Made by a program: the position numbers and the translations under genes. From Glomus cerebriforme (Eukaryota; Glomeromycota; Glomeromycetes; Glomerales; Glomeraceae): DNA of 38,262 nucleotides. The notes under the pieces are model-generated. The model was not told the origin of the DNA. It saw only the letters and a program-made list of their open reading frames with translations, and searched no databases. The DNA lies in NCBI GenBank assembly GCA_003550305.1, contig QKYT01000079.1, positions 89,286 through 127,547 of the forward strand, written 5' to 3'. Positions 22,869 through 32,841 of this stretch are shown here, one piece after another (position 1 is the stretch's first letter; the number at the start of each line of letters is the position of its first letter).

Positions 22869-23179
22869 TATGAGCTTGGAACGGTTAACCCGGTTAATTT
22901 AACCGGTTAAATCAGATCATTCCCATATTAGTTGAATTTCAATAAGTTAATTCTGGTCAAACTTTAACGCTGGCCAAAATTTAACAAAATTCGGAATTTT
23001 TTTTAACGTTAATTCCGGTCAAATTTTAATGCCGGCCGGAATTAAGTTTCGCAAATTTTTAACGAATGTTAATTCTGGCCAAATTTTAATGCCGACAATT
23101 AAGATTGGACCGGTTAATTAAACCGGTTAAAGAGTTGGTTAACCGGGTTAAGGTTTTTTGGACCAGTTCCAAGCTCTAT
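22869..23179. mobile_element. Complete MITE (305 bp) inserted in the K3 kinase C-lobe
   Basis: The element 22872-23176 has 11-bp perfect inverted ends GAGCTTGGAAC / GTTCCAAGCTC. Behind them lie further inverted blocks GGTTAACCCGGTTAA / TTAACCGGGTTAA and AACCGGTTAA. It is flanked by TAT at 22869-22871 and 23177-23179, consistent with a 3-bp target duplication (PIF/Harbinger-like; a TA duplication of Tc1/mariner type cannot be excluded). It splits the kinase segment that reads ADIYSFGMIMYF in K2, between the TAADIY-like remnant and ATRNQPF. A truncated relative is at 13874-14038. Confidence 0.8.
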
Positions 23180-23595
23180 TTCGTGGCAACTAGAAATCAA
23201 CCTTTTGTCGATTGTGCTCATGATGAGCTCCTAGCATTAAATACATGTAATGGAATTAGACCTAAAATTAGTGAGCCAGAAGCACCTAAATGTTACATTA
23301 ATTTAATGGAAAGGTGTTGGAACTTAAATCCAAAGAACAAACCAAATGCAACTGAAATAAGTAGTCAAATTTCTTTGGAATTCATATAATTTTTTTTCAG
23401 ATAGCAGAAAAGCACCGAAAAGCAAATCTTTTATCTATCAGAAATAATTGAACCACCACCCATTCACAAGCTGTTTATACATCTCAATTGCTTAACCCTT
23501 ATACAGAAAATCTTCCAAAATATAATGATGATGATAGTGAAAATTTAGATTGTATAATCACCATTAATCCGGAGCAGTTCAGCAGGAATGATTGA

Positions 23596-24745
23596 TAATT
23601 ATATTTATGTTACTAAATTTTTGATTATTTTTAAATAACATCGCTTAAAAAAATTTTTTTAATTTAACTTGTATAGCAATCATATTATTCAACAGTGATT
23701 AGATTAATGTGTAAACTTTCTATCAATTTGGATTACTTTTATTTTAAATAAACCAGAGCATAAAAATACTATTATATTTCATACACATGATGTTTATTAG
23801 CTAACTGTCTTCGCTTGTTATCAATTTATGTGATAACATCGTTTCTATAAAAGCGTTATTAAAGATAAACGTTTTTTAAGATCAAATTGAAATTCTGTGA
23901 GATTTGCAAGTCCTATCCATTCCAGATGAAAAGTCTATGATATTTAACAAATAATACTTTAAATTTTTTTTTATAAATATTAAAAGTACAAATACCATCC
24001 ATATAAAGTGAATTCTTAGGCAACATTGTTATTCTAATTTCAATTATCTATAATTACAGTATACCGTTTGATAATTTTTTTTTTTTGGATTTTTGAATTT
24101 TGATTTAGCAAACTTACAGTAAGTTCCAAAATTGTGTAATTTCAGTTTATTTGATTAACATAGCACTAACATAACTGACAATATTATGAAGCAAAATAAT
24201 CACTAACTAGTTAAGAGAAATCATTAATTTCTATAGTATAAAAAAGTTTAGTAAATATTATGGCAATGAATAAAATCAATGCAACATTTCGATTATAAAA
24301 TTGACATAACCATAAAATAATGAGCTTTTTTAATTATCAGTATTGACTACATAAATTTTGTGAATTTTCTGTTTTCCTGTATATATTATTTCACTAGTTA
24401 ATATTTTTTTTTTGCAAATTTCGGGTCTCCTTTTTTTACTAATTATTTTTAATAATCGCTTTATTAAGATTCATCAAGGTAATCCCAAGGTATAATAAAT
24501 GATTAATCTTATAAGAGGCATTATAATAATTTTAAGTCATTTGTTCAATTGCATACTGACTTTATTTACGTAAAAAAAATTACATATTACTCTATAATCA
24601 GTGTTGAACAATTAGTATAGCAACAATTAATATAAGAAATAAATAAGAAACTAAAATATATAAAATAATTCCATAGCATAAACTGTCTTAAGATTTTATT
24701 ATAACAAAATTTCATATCCCCCGATTATAAGAATAGTGTTTCAGT
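23596..24745. other. Region between the convergent K3 and K4
   Basis: No gene. Both 3' flanks share TTCAACA(C/G)TGATTA (about 23690 on plus; about 24610 on minus) with the K2 flank. A sequence ATTTCGGGTCTCCT at about 24420 resembles the hAT-MITE terminus at 10460, but I found no partner end. Confidence 0.4.
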
Positions 24746-27700
24746 TTATTTCTCATCATTTATCGTATCTTTATTTGATACTCTGCAAAAATATATAGTA
24801 AAAAATTAATAAATAGAATGGAAATAATACATGAAAGATTAGTTAACTTACTCTGTAAAATCAATAACTTCAACTGAACTATTTTCATATTTTGGAAGAT
24901 CTTTAGTAAATTGATTAAGTAATCGAGATATATAAATAGCTTGTGGATGAGTAGTTGATGTTTGGTTATTTTCAACATATAAAAGATTTGTCTTCCTGTA
25001 TTCTTCTGCTTTTTTTGAATTGTTGTTCAATTTCATTTTCATGTGATCCGGTAAAGAAAATATCACCTGTATATGACTTGCGAAATTCGCATACTTTATC
25101 ATATATTTTAATAGAATTTGGTCTATTTTCAGGATTTGAATCCAAACACCTTTTCATTAAATCAATGTAACATTTTGGTGCTTCTGGCTCATTTATTTCA
25201 GGTCTAATTCCATTACATATACTTAATACTAAAATTTCATCATGAGCACGATCTGAAAAAGGTTGTTTTCCAGTTGCTATAAAATACATAATCATACCAA
25301 AACTATATACATCTGCTGCTTGTGTATAAGGTTTTCCTCTTAATACTTCAGGAGCTACATATGGCATTACTCCATAAATTTTTGTTTCATCCATATTATC
25401 AACTTCTCCACATAATCCCATATCTGCAATGGATAATATGTTATTACTAAATATATTTATATTATTTACAAAAAATAATATATTTCCTGTATGAAAATCA
25501 CGATGAATTATCTTTTTTTGATGAATTTCTTTAAGACCATTGCTGATATTGAGCAATGCATTTATTTTGAATAACCAAGAAAAAATTTTATAATTTTTAT
25601 TCATCCAATTATTAAAATTTCCACCTTCTGCATATTCAAGAATTATAATATATTCCTTTGTATCAGGATTTTGAGATATTCCATATATTCTAAGAATATT
25701 ATTACCATGCTTATCTATTGAATATTCTTTGATCTAGTTAAAAAATAACGTTACCGATCAAAAAAAAAATTATAACTATAGTTAATAAAAAAATTTCATA
25801 CCTCATTTAAAAATATATTAGTAATCCCTTGTGAATTAAATAAGCATTTTAAAGCAACCATTTTATTTAAAACTCTTGTATATTTTTTTCCTTTAATATC
25901 ATATTTTAATGGACCATCCTTCCATATTGCTGAATATACTGTAGCAAAACCACCTTTATCCATTTCTTTAATATCATCAAACTGATTGTATGGTATCCAT
26001 TCAAATACTATATCAGATGAATCATTGATTTTTTGTTGCATTCCTTGAATAAAATTATCAATTATTTTATTTCCACTGGTCCAATTTTTGAATTCTTTTA
26101 TTTGACACGATTTACACCATTTATATTGTGTATCTGTATATATTTTAATGCATTTTACACAATATTTTCCATAATATTTTTTAAAATATTCATTATGAAA
26201 AATCATAATATAATTCTTTGTATCAGGATTTTGAGAAATTCCATATCTTTTAATATCATATAAGTTAACCAAATATGTTTTAACCTGATAATATATAAAA
26301 AATAATTAATTATATTAAGAAAATTTAATTAAAGTTATAAAGAATTTCATACCTCATCTAAAAATTTGTCACTAGTATTTTGTGAGAATATTAAAGCAAC
26401 TTCTTCATCTGAATGTCTTATGAATTTTCTATTGTCCTCATTCCAGTATAATGGGCCATCCTTCCATTTTGCTGAAAATATTTTAGCAAGACCATTTTCA
26501 TCTATTTCTTTAATATCATTAAACTGATCGTATGATATCCATTCAAATACTATATCAAAGGAAGAATAAATATTCAATTGCATTTCTTGAATAAAATTAT
26601 CAATTTTTTCATCTCCGCTAGTCCATTTTATAAAATTTTCTTTGAAATAACTAAAATGACATGGCTCACACCATTTATTTAATACATCTGTATATTCTTT
26701 ATCACATGTAACACAATGAGATTTGAAATGTAAAACTCTATAAACAATAATAATATCTTTTGTATTTGGATTTTGAGATATTCCATATATTCTACTATAA
26801 TTCAAAGATTCTCGAAACTATTGAAATATAAAGATAAAACTATAATTATTGTATAATGATAAGGATTTAAATCAAATTTACAAAGAATTATTACCTTATT
26901 TAAAAATTCATCAGTAATAGGTAGTGAGTTGTTTAAACATTTTAAATCAACATTAAAATTTGAAAATCTCTTATAAATTTTATACTTTTCATTCCAGTAT
27001 AATGGGCCATCCTTCCATTTTGCCGAATATATTATAGCAGAATCATATTTATGGATTTCTTTAATTTCATTAATCTGATTGTATGGTATCCATTCAAATA
27101 TCTTATCNNNNNNNNNNNNNNNNNNNNNNNNNNNNNNNNNNNNNNNNNNNNNNNNNNNNNNNNNNNNNNNNNNNNNNNNNNNNNNNNNNNNNNNNNNNNN
27201 NNNNNNNNNNNNNNNNNNNNNNNNNNNNNNNNNNNNNNNNNNNNNNNNNNNNNNNNNNNNNNNNNNNNNNNNNNNNNNNNNNNNNNNNNNNNNNNNNNNN
27301 NNNNNNNNNNNNNNNNNNNNNNNNNNNNNNNNNNNNNNNNNNNNNNNNNNNNNNNNNNNNNNNNNNNNNNNNNNNNNNNNNNNNNNNNNNNNNNNNNNNN
27401 NNNNNNNNNNNNNNNNNNNNNNNNNNNNNNNNNNNNNNNNNNNNNNNNNNNNNNNNNNNNNNNNNNNNNNNNNNNNNNNNNNNNNNNNNNNNNNNNNNNN
27501 NNNNNNNNNNNNNNNNNNNNNNNNNNNNNNNNNNNNNNNNNNNNNNNNNNNNNNNNNNNNNNNNNNNNNNNNNNNNNNNNNNNNNNNNNNNNNNNNNNNN
27601 NNNNNNNNNNNNNNNNNNNNNNNNNNNNNNNNNNNNNNNNNNNNNNNNNNNNNNNNNNNNNNNNNNNNNNNNNNNNNNNNNNNNNNNNNNNNNNNNNNNN

Positions 27701-28369
27701 NNNNNNNNNNNNNNNNNNNNNNNNNNNNNNNNNNNNNNNNNNNNNNNNNNNNNNNNNNNNNNNNNNNNNNNNNNNNNNNNNNNNNNNNNNNNNNNNNNNN
27801 NNNNNNNNNNNNNNNNNNNNNNNNNNNNNNNNNNNNNNNNCAAAATATGAACCAAAAAGAACCATAATATAATCTTTTGTATTCGGATTTTGAGATATTC
27901 CATATATTTCACGATTATTCAAAGATTCTTGGACCTATTGAAATATAAAAAAAACAATTATGATTATTGTATAATAGTAAGTGTTTAAATCAAATTTACA
28001 AAGAATTTTTACCTTACTTAAAAATTCATCAGTAACATGTAGCGAGTTTTTTAAACATTCTAATTCAACATTAATACTCGAACGTCTATTATAATTTTTA
28101 TTATATTCATTCCAGTATAAAGGGCCATCCTTCCATTTTGCCGAATATATTGTAGCAGAATCAAATTTATAGATTTCTTTAATTTCATTAATCTGACTGT
28201 ATGGTATCCATTCAAATATTGTTTCAAATGTTTCAAAGATATTATGATCAATATTCAATTGCGCTTTTTGAATGAAATTATCAATTTTTTCATTTCCACT
28301 AGTCCAGTTTGTAAAATTTTCTTGAAGATATTTTTTTTGAGATTCACATTCATAATACAAAGAATACAT
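24746..28369 (-). CDS. Multi-N-lobe TKL kinase K4 (about five modules, gap inside, one frameshift)
   Basis: Exons on the minus strand: 28369-28013, 27934 into the gap, out of the gap to 26895, 26817-26353, 26284-25802, 25733-24852 and 24782-24746, with introns of 66-78 nt. The first five junctions are phase 0 and match K2. The 1040-bp span around the 733-N gap fits two ~480-nt exons plus one intron, giving five N-lobe modules in total. Visible N-lobes: YKFDSATI with VELEC; HKYDSAII with VDLKC; DENGLAKI with VALIF; and the last, DKGGFATV with VALKC, the only one with both glycine loop and lysine. The C-lobe is complete: IIHRDFHTGN, ADMGLC, VAPEVLRGKPYTQAAD, SFGMIMYF. At 25010-25016 a run of seven A (coding strand) shifts the frame: read as is, the protein ends at 24972 with SFIC; with the other frame the family tail (HPQAIYISRLL) continues to 24852 and splices in frame to a short last exon ending at 24746. 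That may be a real mutation or a homopolymer error. Exon 1 begins directly at MYSLYYECESQ, lacking the first CxxC. Confidence 0.78.
27108..27840. other. Assembly gap (733 N)
   Basis: The run of undetermined bases lies inside K4, exactly where two near-identical cassette exons are expected. The gap size itself may be an estimate. Reading frames that run through it are meaningless. Confidence 0.95.
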
Positions 28370-29722
28370 TATTAAATATTTAGAAGTTTCTTAATTTTAT
28401 GACATTTGCAAAAAAAAAAAAAGAAAATAACGAAGGAAAAAATTTTTTTTTGTGCAATCTTATTAATGCACGCCACAGGAAAAAATATGACCCGAAAATA
28501 TATGGCACAGCAATTATATCACGTGATATTTAATCGTGATTGTGATGTTCTAAAAAATGGAAATACAATTTATAAATACAAACAACATTTGTAATTTAAA
28601 GTTGCTTTATCTAATTTTTTGAGTATAAAATTAAAATGAATATAATAAATAATAATTATAATCATTATATCTTTAATAATTTTGGAGGAAATATTTAACG
28701 CAAGAAAAAAAAAAAGATTTTTTTTTTTTTGGTGTATGTAAAAAATTTTAAATGATAATTAGTCAGATTTTACTGCGACACATTTTCGACATAAAGTATT
28801 CCCATATCACAAAGTAAAATACAAACTAAAAAACAATTACTAATAAAAATTCTAGGACAGTATTTGTGTAGGAAAGAATTAAATCTTCAAAATTTAACCT
28901 TTTCACATTAGTTATAATTATGGTACATTTTTATGGAATGTTATTTGTTTTAAAAAGAAACAATTTTAAAGGCCGTCATTTTACTTATTTTTGAGTAAAG
29001 TTTCAACTTATAACATACGCTTTTCTGTGTATCATTGCCGTACGTACTGGACAAAATTTTTTGATGACGAAAAATTATGATGAGAGTAAAATTTTAATAT
29101 TTACGCTATAAATTGTTCCCATTAAATAGATATTCAGAAATTGTATTACTTTAATTTCTTTTTGAAATAATGTAATGATTGATTTTTCTATGTCCCGTAA
29201 ATATATAAATTCAACGTGTGTAAATATAAATTGAGGCTCATATTTAATCGAAACTTTTTAAAAAAAAATAAAAAAAAAAAGATTACAGAAAATTCATACA
29301 TCGTTTAAAAAAAATAATAATAAATATAAATAAACTTTTCGTATCCTATGAAAATAATGAATTTATTATACATTAACGTACGTTAATAATTATTTATAAT
29401 TTTATATTATAGTTTATTTGAGCTTAAATAAATAGATTTGTTAAAATTTCAAGCTCTTTAGTATTCGGAAATATAAATTGAAAAAAAAAGTTATAAATTT
29501 CATAATAAAAATCAAATTAATCATCTGTGTTGATGATCTTACGATCTAAAGATCTTTGTGCCATAGTCATTAAAATCTTATTCTAATAAGGAAATTCATT
29601 TTTGAATAAATTGATAAATAAGGTTAAATTTATTTTTTTTCTAAGAAATTCTCTTCCTAATATTCTTTATTATTAAACCATTTTTTTTTCTTTTTTTTTT
29701 AAAAAAAACAAATAAAATAATA
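28370..29722. promoter_or_regulatory. Shared upstream region between divergent K4 and the coiled-coil gene
   Basis: This 1.35-kb spacer separates divergently transcribed genes, so it should hold both promoters. It contains a 14-bp palindrome ATATCACGTGATAT (28516-28529, E-box core CACGTG, about 150 bp upstream of K4) and a 16-bp palindrome ATTAACGTACGTTAAT (29372-29387). A T/A-rich block ends just before the coiled-coil gene ATG. A 62-codon frame at 28406-28594 is not convincing. Confidence 0.45.
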
Positions 29723-30301
29723 ATGTCTAATAATACCGATAATATAAATCAAACTATTGAATATTATAAATCAGAAATTGTTAAAAAAGATGAAATAATT
29801 GAAAAATTATTTGAAGAAGTTGATAATTTAAAGGATAATCAACAAGAACTAAATGAAATAATTCAAAAACTACAGAAAAAAATTCATAAACCAATAGAAA
29901 AGGAAGTTGAAACCCAATTAATGGAATTAAAAATTGAAAATGAAAGATTAAAAAAAGAAAATGAGAGACTTTTGAAAAAAGAAAGAAGAAAGAATCATGA
30001 TTACTTTTATTTAACAACAGAAGAAGTGGAAGATATTAAGATTACTGATTTAAAAGAAACTGAAGAAATCAAAAGTAGAAAAGATTTTCCTATATACAAT
30101 AATATCTTTTCTTTCGCTGAAAAATTTGAAAAAGGAGAAACAGCAACTCCAGAAAATGTCAAAGATGATAGAACTAAAGCTGCTGAAGAAAACTATTTTT
30201 TCAACGAAAGTAATGTTGATCATCATCATAAGAGAAGGGCGGTGTATGGTAGCGGTAGACTTGCCATGTTTGGAAATCTATATAACACTTATCAAAACTG
30301 A
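29723..30301 (+). CDS. Coiled-coil protein of unknown function (192 aa)
   Basis: An intact single-exon frame with AT-rich leader and AATAATAATG start context. Residues about 8-95 form a charged heptad-like coiled coil (EYYKSEIVKKDEIIEKLFEE through ENERLKKENERLLKKE), followed by a short basic cluster (KKERRKN). The C-terminal half is less regular: acidic TTEEVEDIKITDLKETEE, an FSFAEKFEKGE helix, and a His/Arg/Gly stretch (DHHHKRRAVYGSGRLAMFG) ending NTYQN. There is no signal peptide or membrane segment, so it is probably cytosolic or nuclear and oligomeric. I do not recognise a family; codon usage and length without stops argue for a real gene. It is divergent from K4 and has no detectable duplicate in the window although it lies between the inverted arms. 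Confidence 0.75.
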   Translation: MSNNTDNINQTIEYYKSEIVKKDEIIEKLFEEVDNLKDNQQELNEIIQKLQKKIHKPIEKEVETQLMELKIENERLKKENERLLKKERRKNHDYFYLTTEEVEDIKITDLKETEEIKSRKDFPIYNNIFSFAEKFEKGETATPENVKDDRTKAAEENYFFNESNVDHHHKRRAVYGSGRLAMFGNLYNTYQN

Positions 30302-31431
30302 AAAGATCAACAGTCATTGAGCGAGTATTGAGCGACATTGGTTATAAACAATTGAACTTTAAATTTCAAAAAATCACTGACATTAGTAACATATTTATTC
30401 ATTTATACAGTATATGTACAGTATATAAAAACAAGTTTTTAAAATTTTTCATTATTGATTACTTAAATAAATTGATATTCTCCTTGCATAACGCCTTAAT
30501 TTTTTTTTTAATAATGGGCGATCTAAAGTATATATATGAGTTATATAAATTTTTTTGTGCATAATAATTTCAGCAGATAGTTTAAAATTCACAAAAACGA
30601 AAATTTTTGTTCTTTTAATAGTGACTCATTCACTTTTTTTACTATTTCTAAAAAATCTTTTATCATGGCTAAACAAAATATTTTCAATATACCAAAAAGA
30701 AATGATTAATCGGTAAAGTAGAAATTAAATTTACTCGTAGAAGTCGTAACGCTATTAACAATTGATCTGAAAAATTATCAAATCCACCAATAAATTGCTT
30801 GTCGTTCTTTAAAAAATTGAAATTTATCGGTATAGTAGAGAAGAATTTTATTTTAATAACTCGTTTATAATCATTACTACGCCACAGAAATTCTTCATTT
30901 ACTGAAATTCTTAACATTATCATATTACATATCGACATTTATTAAAAATAAAGGACAAATTATATTTTCAAATCTAAATAATAATAAAAAAAAATTGGTA
31001 AGCTGGATTTTATTCTAACCGCTTTTTTTTCGGTTCATATCTGTCAAAATCATTCAAAGCGCTAGGCAAAAGTAATCAGTCGTGCACAAATCATTTGAAA
31101 GTATTCATCATTTTTTTCTAAATTCTATAATAAAAATGTCATATAAAAATGTTAGTAAATTAATATTTTCTTTGTTAATGTTAGATTTTTATTTGTAATT
31201 TTTTAAAAAATACGTTTAACTAATAAAATAAAAATGTACAATATATTTAATAAAATAGAATACATTTTTTCTTTATAAAATAGTATTAAGTAAGACTTTA
31301 ATTATTGTATCTCATTATTATTGACATAATTGGTACTTTTTTGAATTTCCAGTGGTTTGTCCGTTTGTTTTGGTGATGTAAAAAAATTAATTAGCCTTTC
31401 TGTTCTTGCAATTAAAACTTAAGCTGGTATT
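30302..31431. other. Intergenic stretch downstream of the coiled-coil gene
   Basis: A direct doublet of the recurrent motif lies at about 30406-30427 (TACAGTATATGTACAGTATA). Frames at 30328-30564 (+) and 30684-30938 (-) show no motif; the latter contains two similar segments (GGTAAAGTAGAAATTAAATT and GGTATAGTAGAGAAGAATTT) that look like an old small duplication. No gene is called. Confidence 0.4.
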
Positions 31432-32116
31432 ATTCCCTTTCCCACAACTAGCTATAGTGTACGCGTCATACAAAGAGAGTCTTGTAAGCTCATTCATTAA
31501 TTTTCTAGCTTTAACCATATTGGAGCCATTATCAGTCGACCTTACCAGTTAGATTCCAATTTGAAGTAATGTCACGCAATACTTTACCAAAATTATTATC
31601 AATAAAGGAACATGTAATACCAATATACCCACTTTTACTCCGTGCTGTCCATAAAATAGGAAATAATATCTTCATTAAATTTTTTCGTTAAAACAATCTT
31701 AATTTGATCGTATGCTTTGGCTAATAGTTGGAGAATTGTTCTATCATTCGGGATTTGATATTTGGATCAAATTCATGAATAAATTCAATAAATCTTTCAT
31801 CATTACATATACTAATTGGTAAATTATCTTTAATTAAGATTTCAACAAATTTTCTATCCTGATAATTTTTAATATTTGGATTATTTCGAATAATTTATTC
31901 TTTTATGACTTTCCTCAGTAATTCGGTGTGTAGCAAGATGAACAATGAAATTGTCAGTAAAACTATCAGAACCCATAAAATGACCACATGATTCTACATC
32001 ATTTTTTCTTTGAACTCGAACTAATCATTTTAATACAATCCTTTTGTATTGTTCAGTTGTCCATATTGAACAAAATAACTCCATATCCAACTTTGTCCTG
32101 GTGGTTTAGCATCCAT
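31432..32116 (-). pseudogene. Decayed hAT-family (BED-finger) transposase
   Basis: Minus-strand reading from MDAKPPGQSWIWSYF (ATG at 32116) shows, in order, several transposase landmarks. A BED-finger-like remnant (SCGHFMGSDSFTDNF then HLATHRITEE, about 31980-31910). NPNIKNYQDRKFVEILIKDN and ISICNDERFIEFIHEFDPNI, the usual block before the catalytic core. A TMDSTESKSGYIGITCSFID-like core containing the first catalytic Asp (about 31660-31600). Finally WNLTGK...TDNGSNMVKAR with the second Asp (about 31560-31510). At least five frameshifts or stops break it, and the C-terminal dimerisation region is missing. Family order and motifs are those of hAT/ZBED transposases; inverted ends were not found. 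Confidence 0.7.
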
Positions 32117-32456
32117 ATTAATTTTATTAATTGTACAGGATATCAATAATCAAAATACTTTTTAATACTAATAAAAACTTGAAGTGTAATATTATATTTT
32201 TGAATCCAATAAAATCATGTAAATAGAACTGGCAAAAGAATGCCTATTCACAAATATCACAGGTAAAAGAAGTTCTGGATAAGATATTAAAGGTATTTGA
32301 AATGCAGGCCTGTGCCACAAATGAGTGTCTTTCATACCTAACTCTAATTCACCCATGTGCCAATCACGCACCCAACATGACTGTGTGAAGTAAAAACATA
32401 TATGTATTTATTACTCCAGAATGTAGCACAGAGTCTAATATCATTATAAAGGAGCT
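32117..32456 (+). promoter_or_regulatory. Upstream region of the SAM-domain pseudogene
   Basis: A slightly GC-richer stretch, especially 32300-32400 (CACCCATGTGCCAATCACG), just upstream of the SAM-domain frame. It is probably its old promoter and leader; no frame through it is convincing. Confidence 0.3.
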
Positions 32457-32841
32457 ATGTCAAGCAACGAGTCTTACTTGGTTGAAAACTGGGATTTTAC
32501 AGATATCCTTATCAATTTTTGAAAGAGCAGAACCTCAAGCTCGATGAGGATGACTTCAATATTATTCGCAGGAAAAAAATTAATGGTCTTTCCTTTCTTG
32601 AGATGACTGAAGAAAAGTTTGAGAATTATGGTTTGGAAGATGGACCAGTAACGCTTCTTACAAAAAAGGTCCAGACCCTCAAAGAAGAGCTAAAGTGCTC
32701 TTTCTACTCGTACAAGAATTTGAGTGAGGTGTTAACAAAATACGGTATTGATTCCAATGGCATGAAAATAATCCTTATATTTTCCATACAAACTCATAAA
32801 ATTCAGGAAACCATAATTTGATTCTGATACAATATATTCGG
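32457..32841 (+). pseudogene. Truncated SAM-domain gene
   Basis: An ATG at 32457 opens MSSNESYLVENWDFTDILIN and then hits a stop. One base missing in a T run near 32519 would connect it to the long frame 32519-32821. That frame encodes a sterile-alpha-motif domain: FLKEQNLKLDEDDFNII, KKINGLSFLEMTEEKFENYG, GPVTLLTKKVQTLKEE. It is followed by the YKNLSEVLTKYGIDSNG helix and HKIQE, typical of SAM proteins in arbuscular mycorrhizal fungi. The gene breaks off about 20 bp before the right arm begins, so most of the downstream protein is absent. Either the arm arrived here and cut the gene, or the break is a duplication boundary. SAM domains mediate protein-protein oligomerisation. Confidence 0.7.

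Larger units (their letters stand above)
20530..23595 (+). pseudogene. Decayed multi-N-lobe kinase K3, disrupted by MITEs
   Basis: The K2 architecture is recognisable in order. Exon 1 from an ATG at 20530 (MHCKICGND, stop inside the ribbon, KWTSGDEKIDNFIQETQ). Exon 2 from about 20957 (AKKYLIKAS, LGLSHNPDTNNYVLVF, GKDGFDVIYAATW). Exon 3 from about 22047 (YGLSQNPDMKDYVMVF, TNWTSGNKKIDNFI, KVALKCLHNSQN). Exon 4 from about 22541 (YAKDGNFNYWMNENYK, MVHRDVHTGN, RISDMGLCGKVDN, then after the MITE NQPFVDCAHDELLALN, ERCWNLNPKNKPNATEI), with a tail ending at 23595. Frameshifts, stops and deletions are frequent in every exon, including loss of the activation-loop APE region. Intron borders are still visible (GAG/GTATGA at 20880, AG/GCTAAA at 20957). 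Two MITEs interrupt it (21787-22022 and 22872-23176). The intron before exon 3 contains two diverged copies of its own 3' end (TATTCAATAGGTTAA at about 21585 and 21735). It faces K4 tail to tail. Confidence 0.85.

Noticed and set aside
24418..24434. ATTTCGGGTCTCCT as a second hAT-MITE end
   Set aside because: Resembles the 10460 terminus but no partner end or 8-bp duplication was found nearby.
27032..27922. Long reading frames running through the N gap on both strands
   Set aside because: They consist mostly of undetermined bases; only the flanking kinase exon ends are real.
30684..30938. 84-codon minus-strand frame
   Set aside because: No recognised motif and no start or splice context; kept only as part of the intergenic description.
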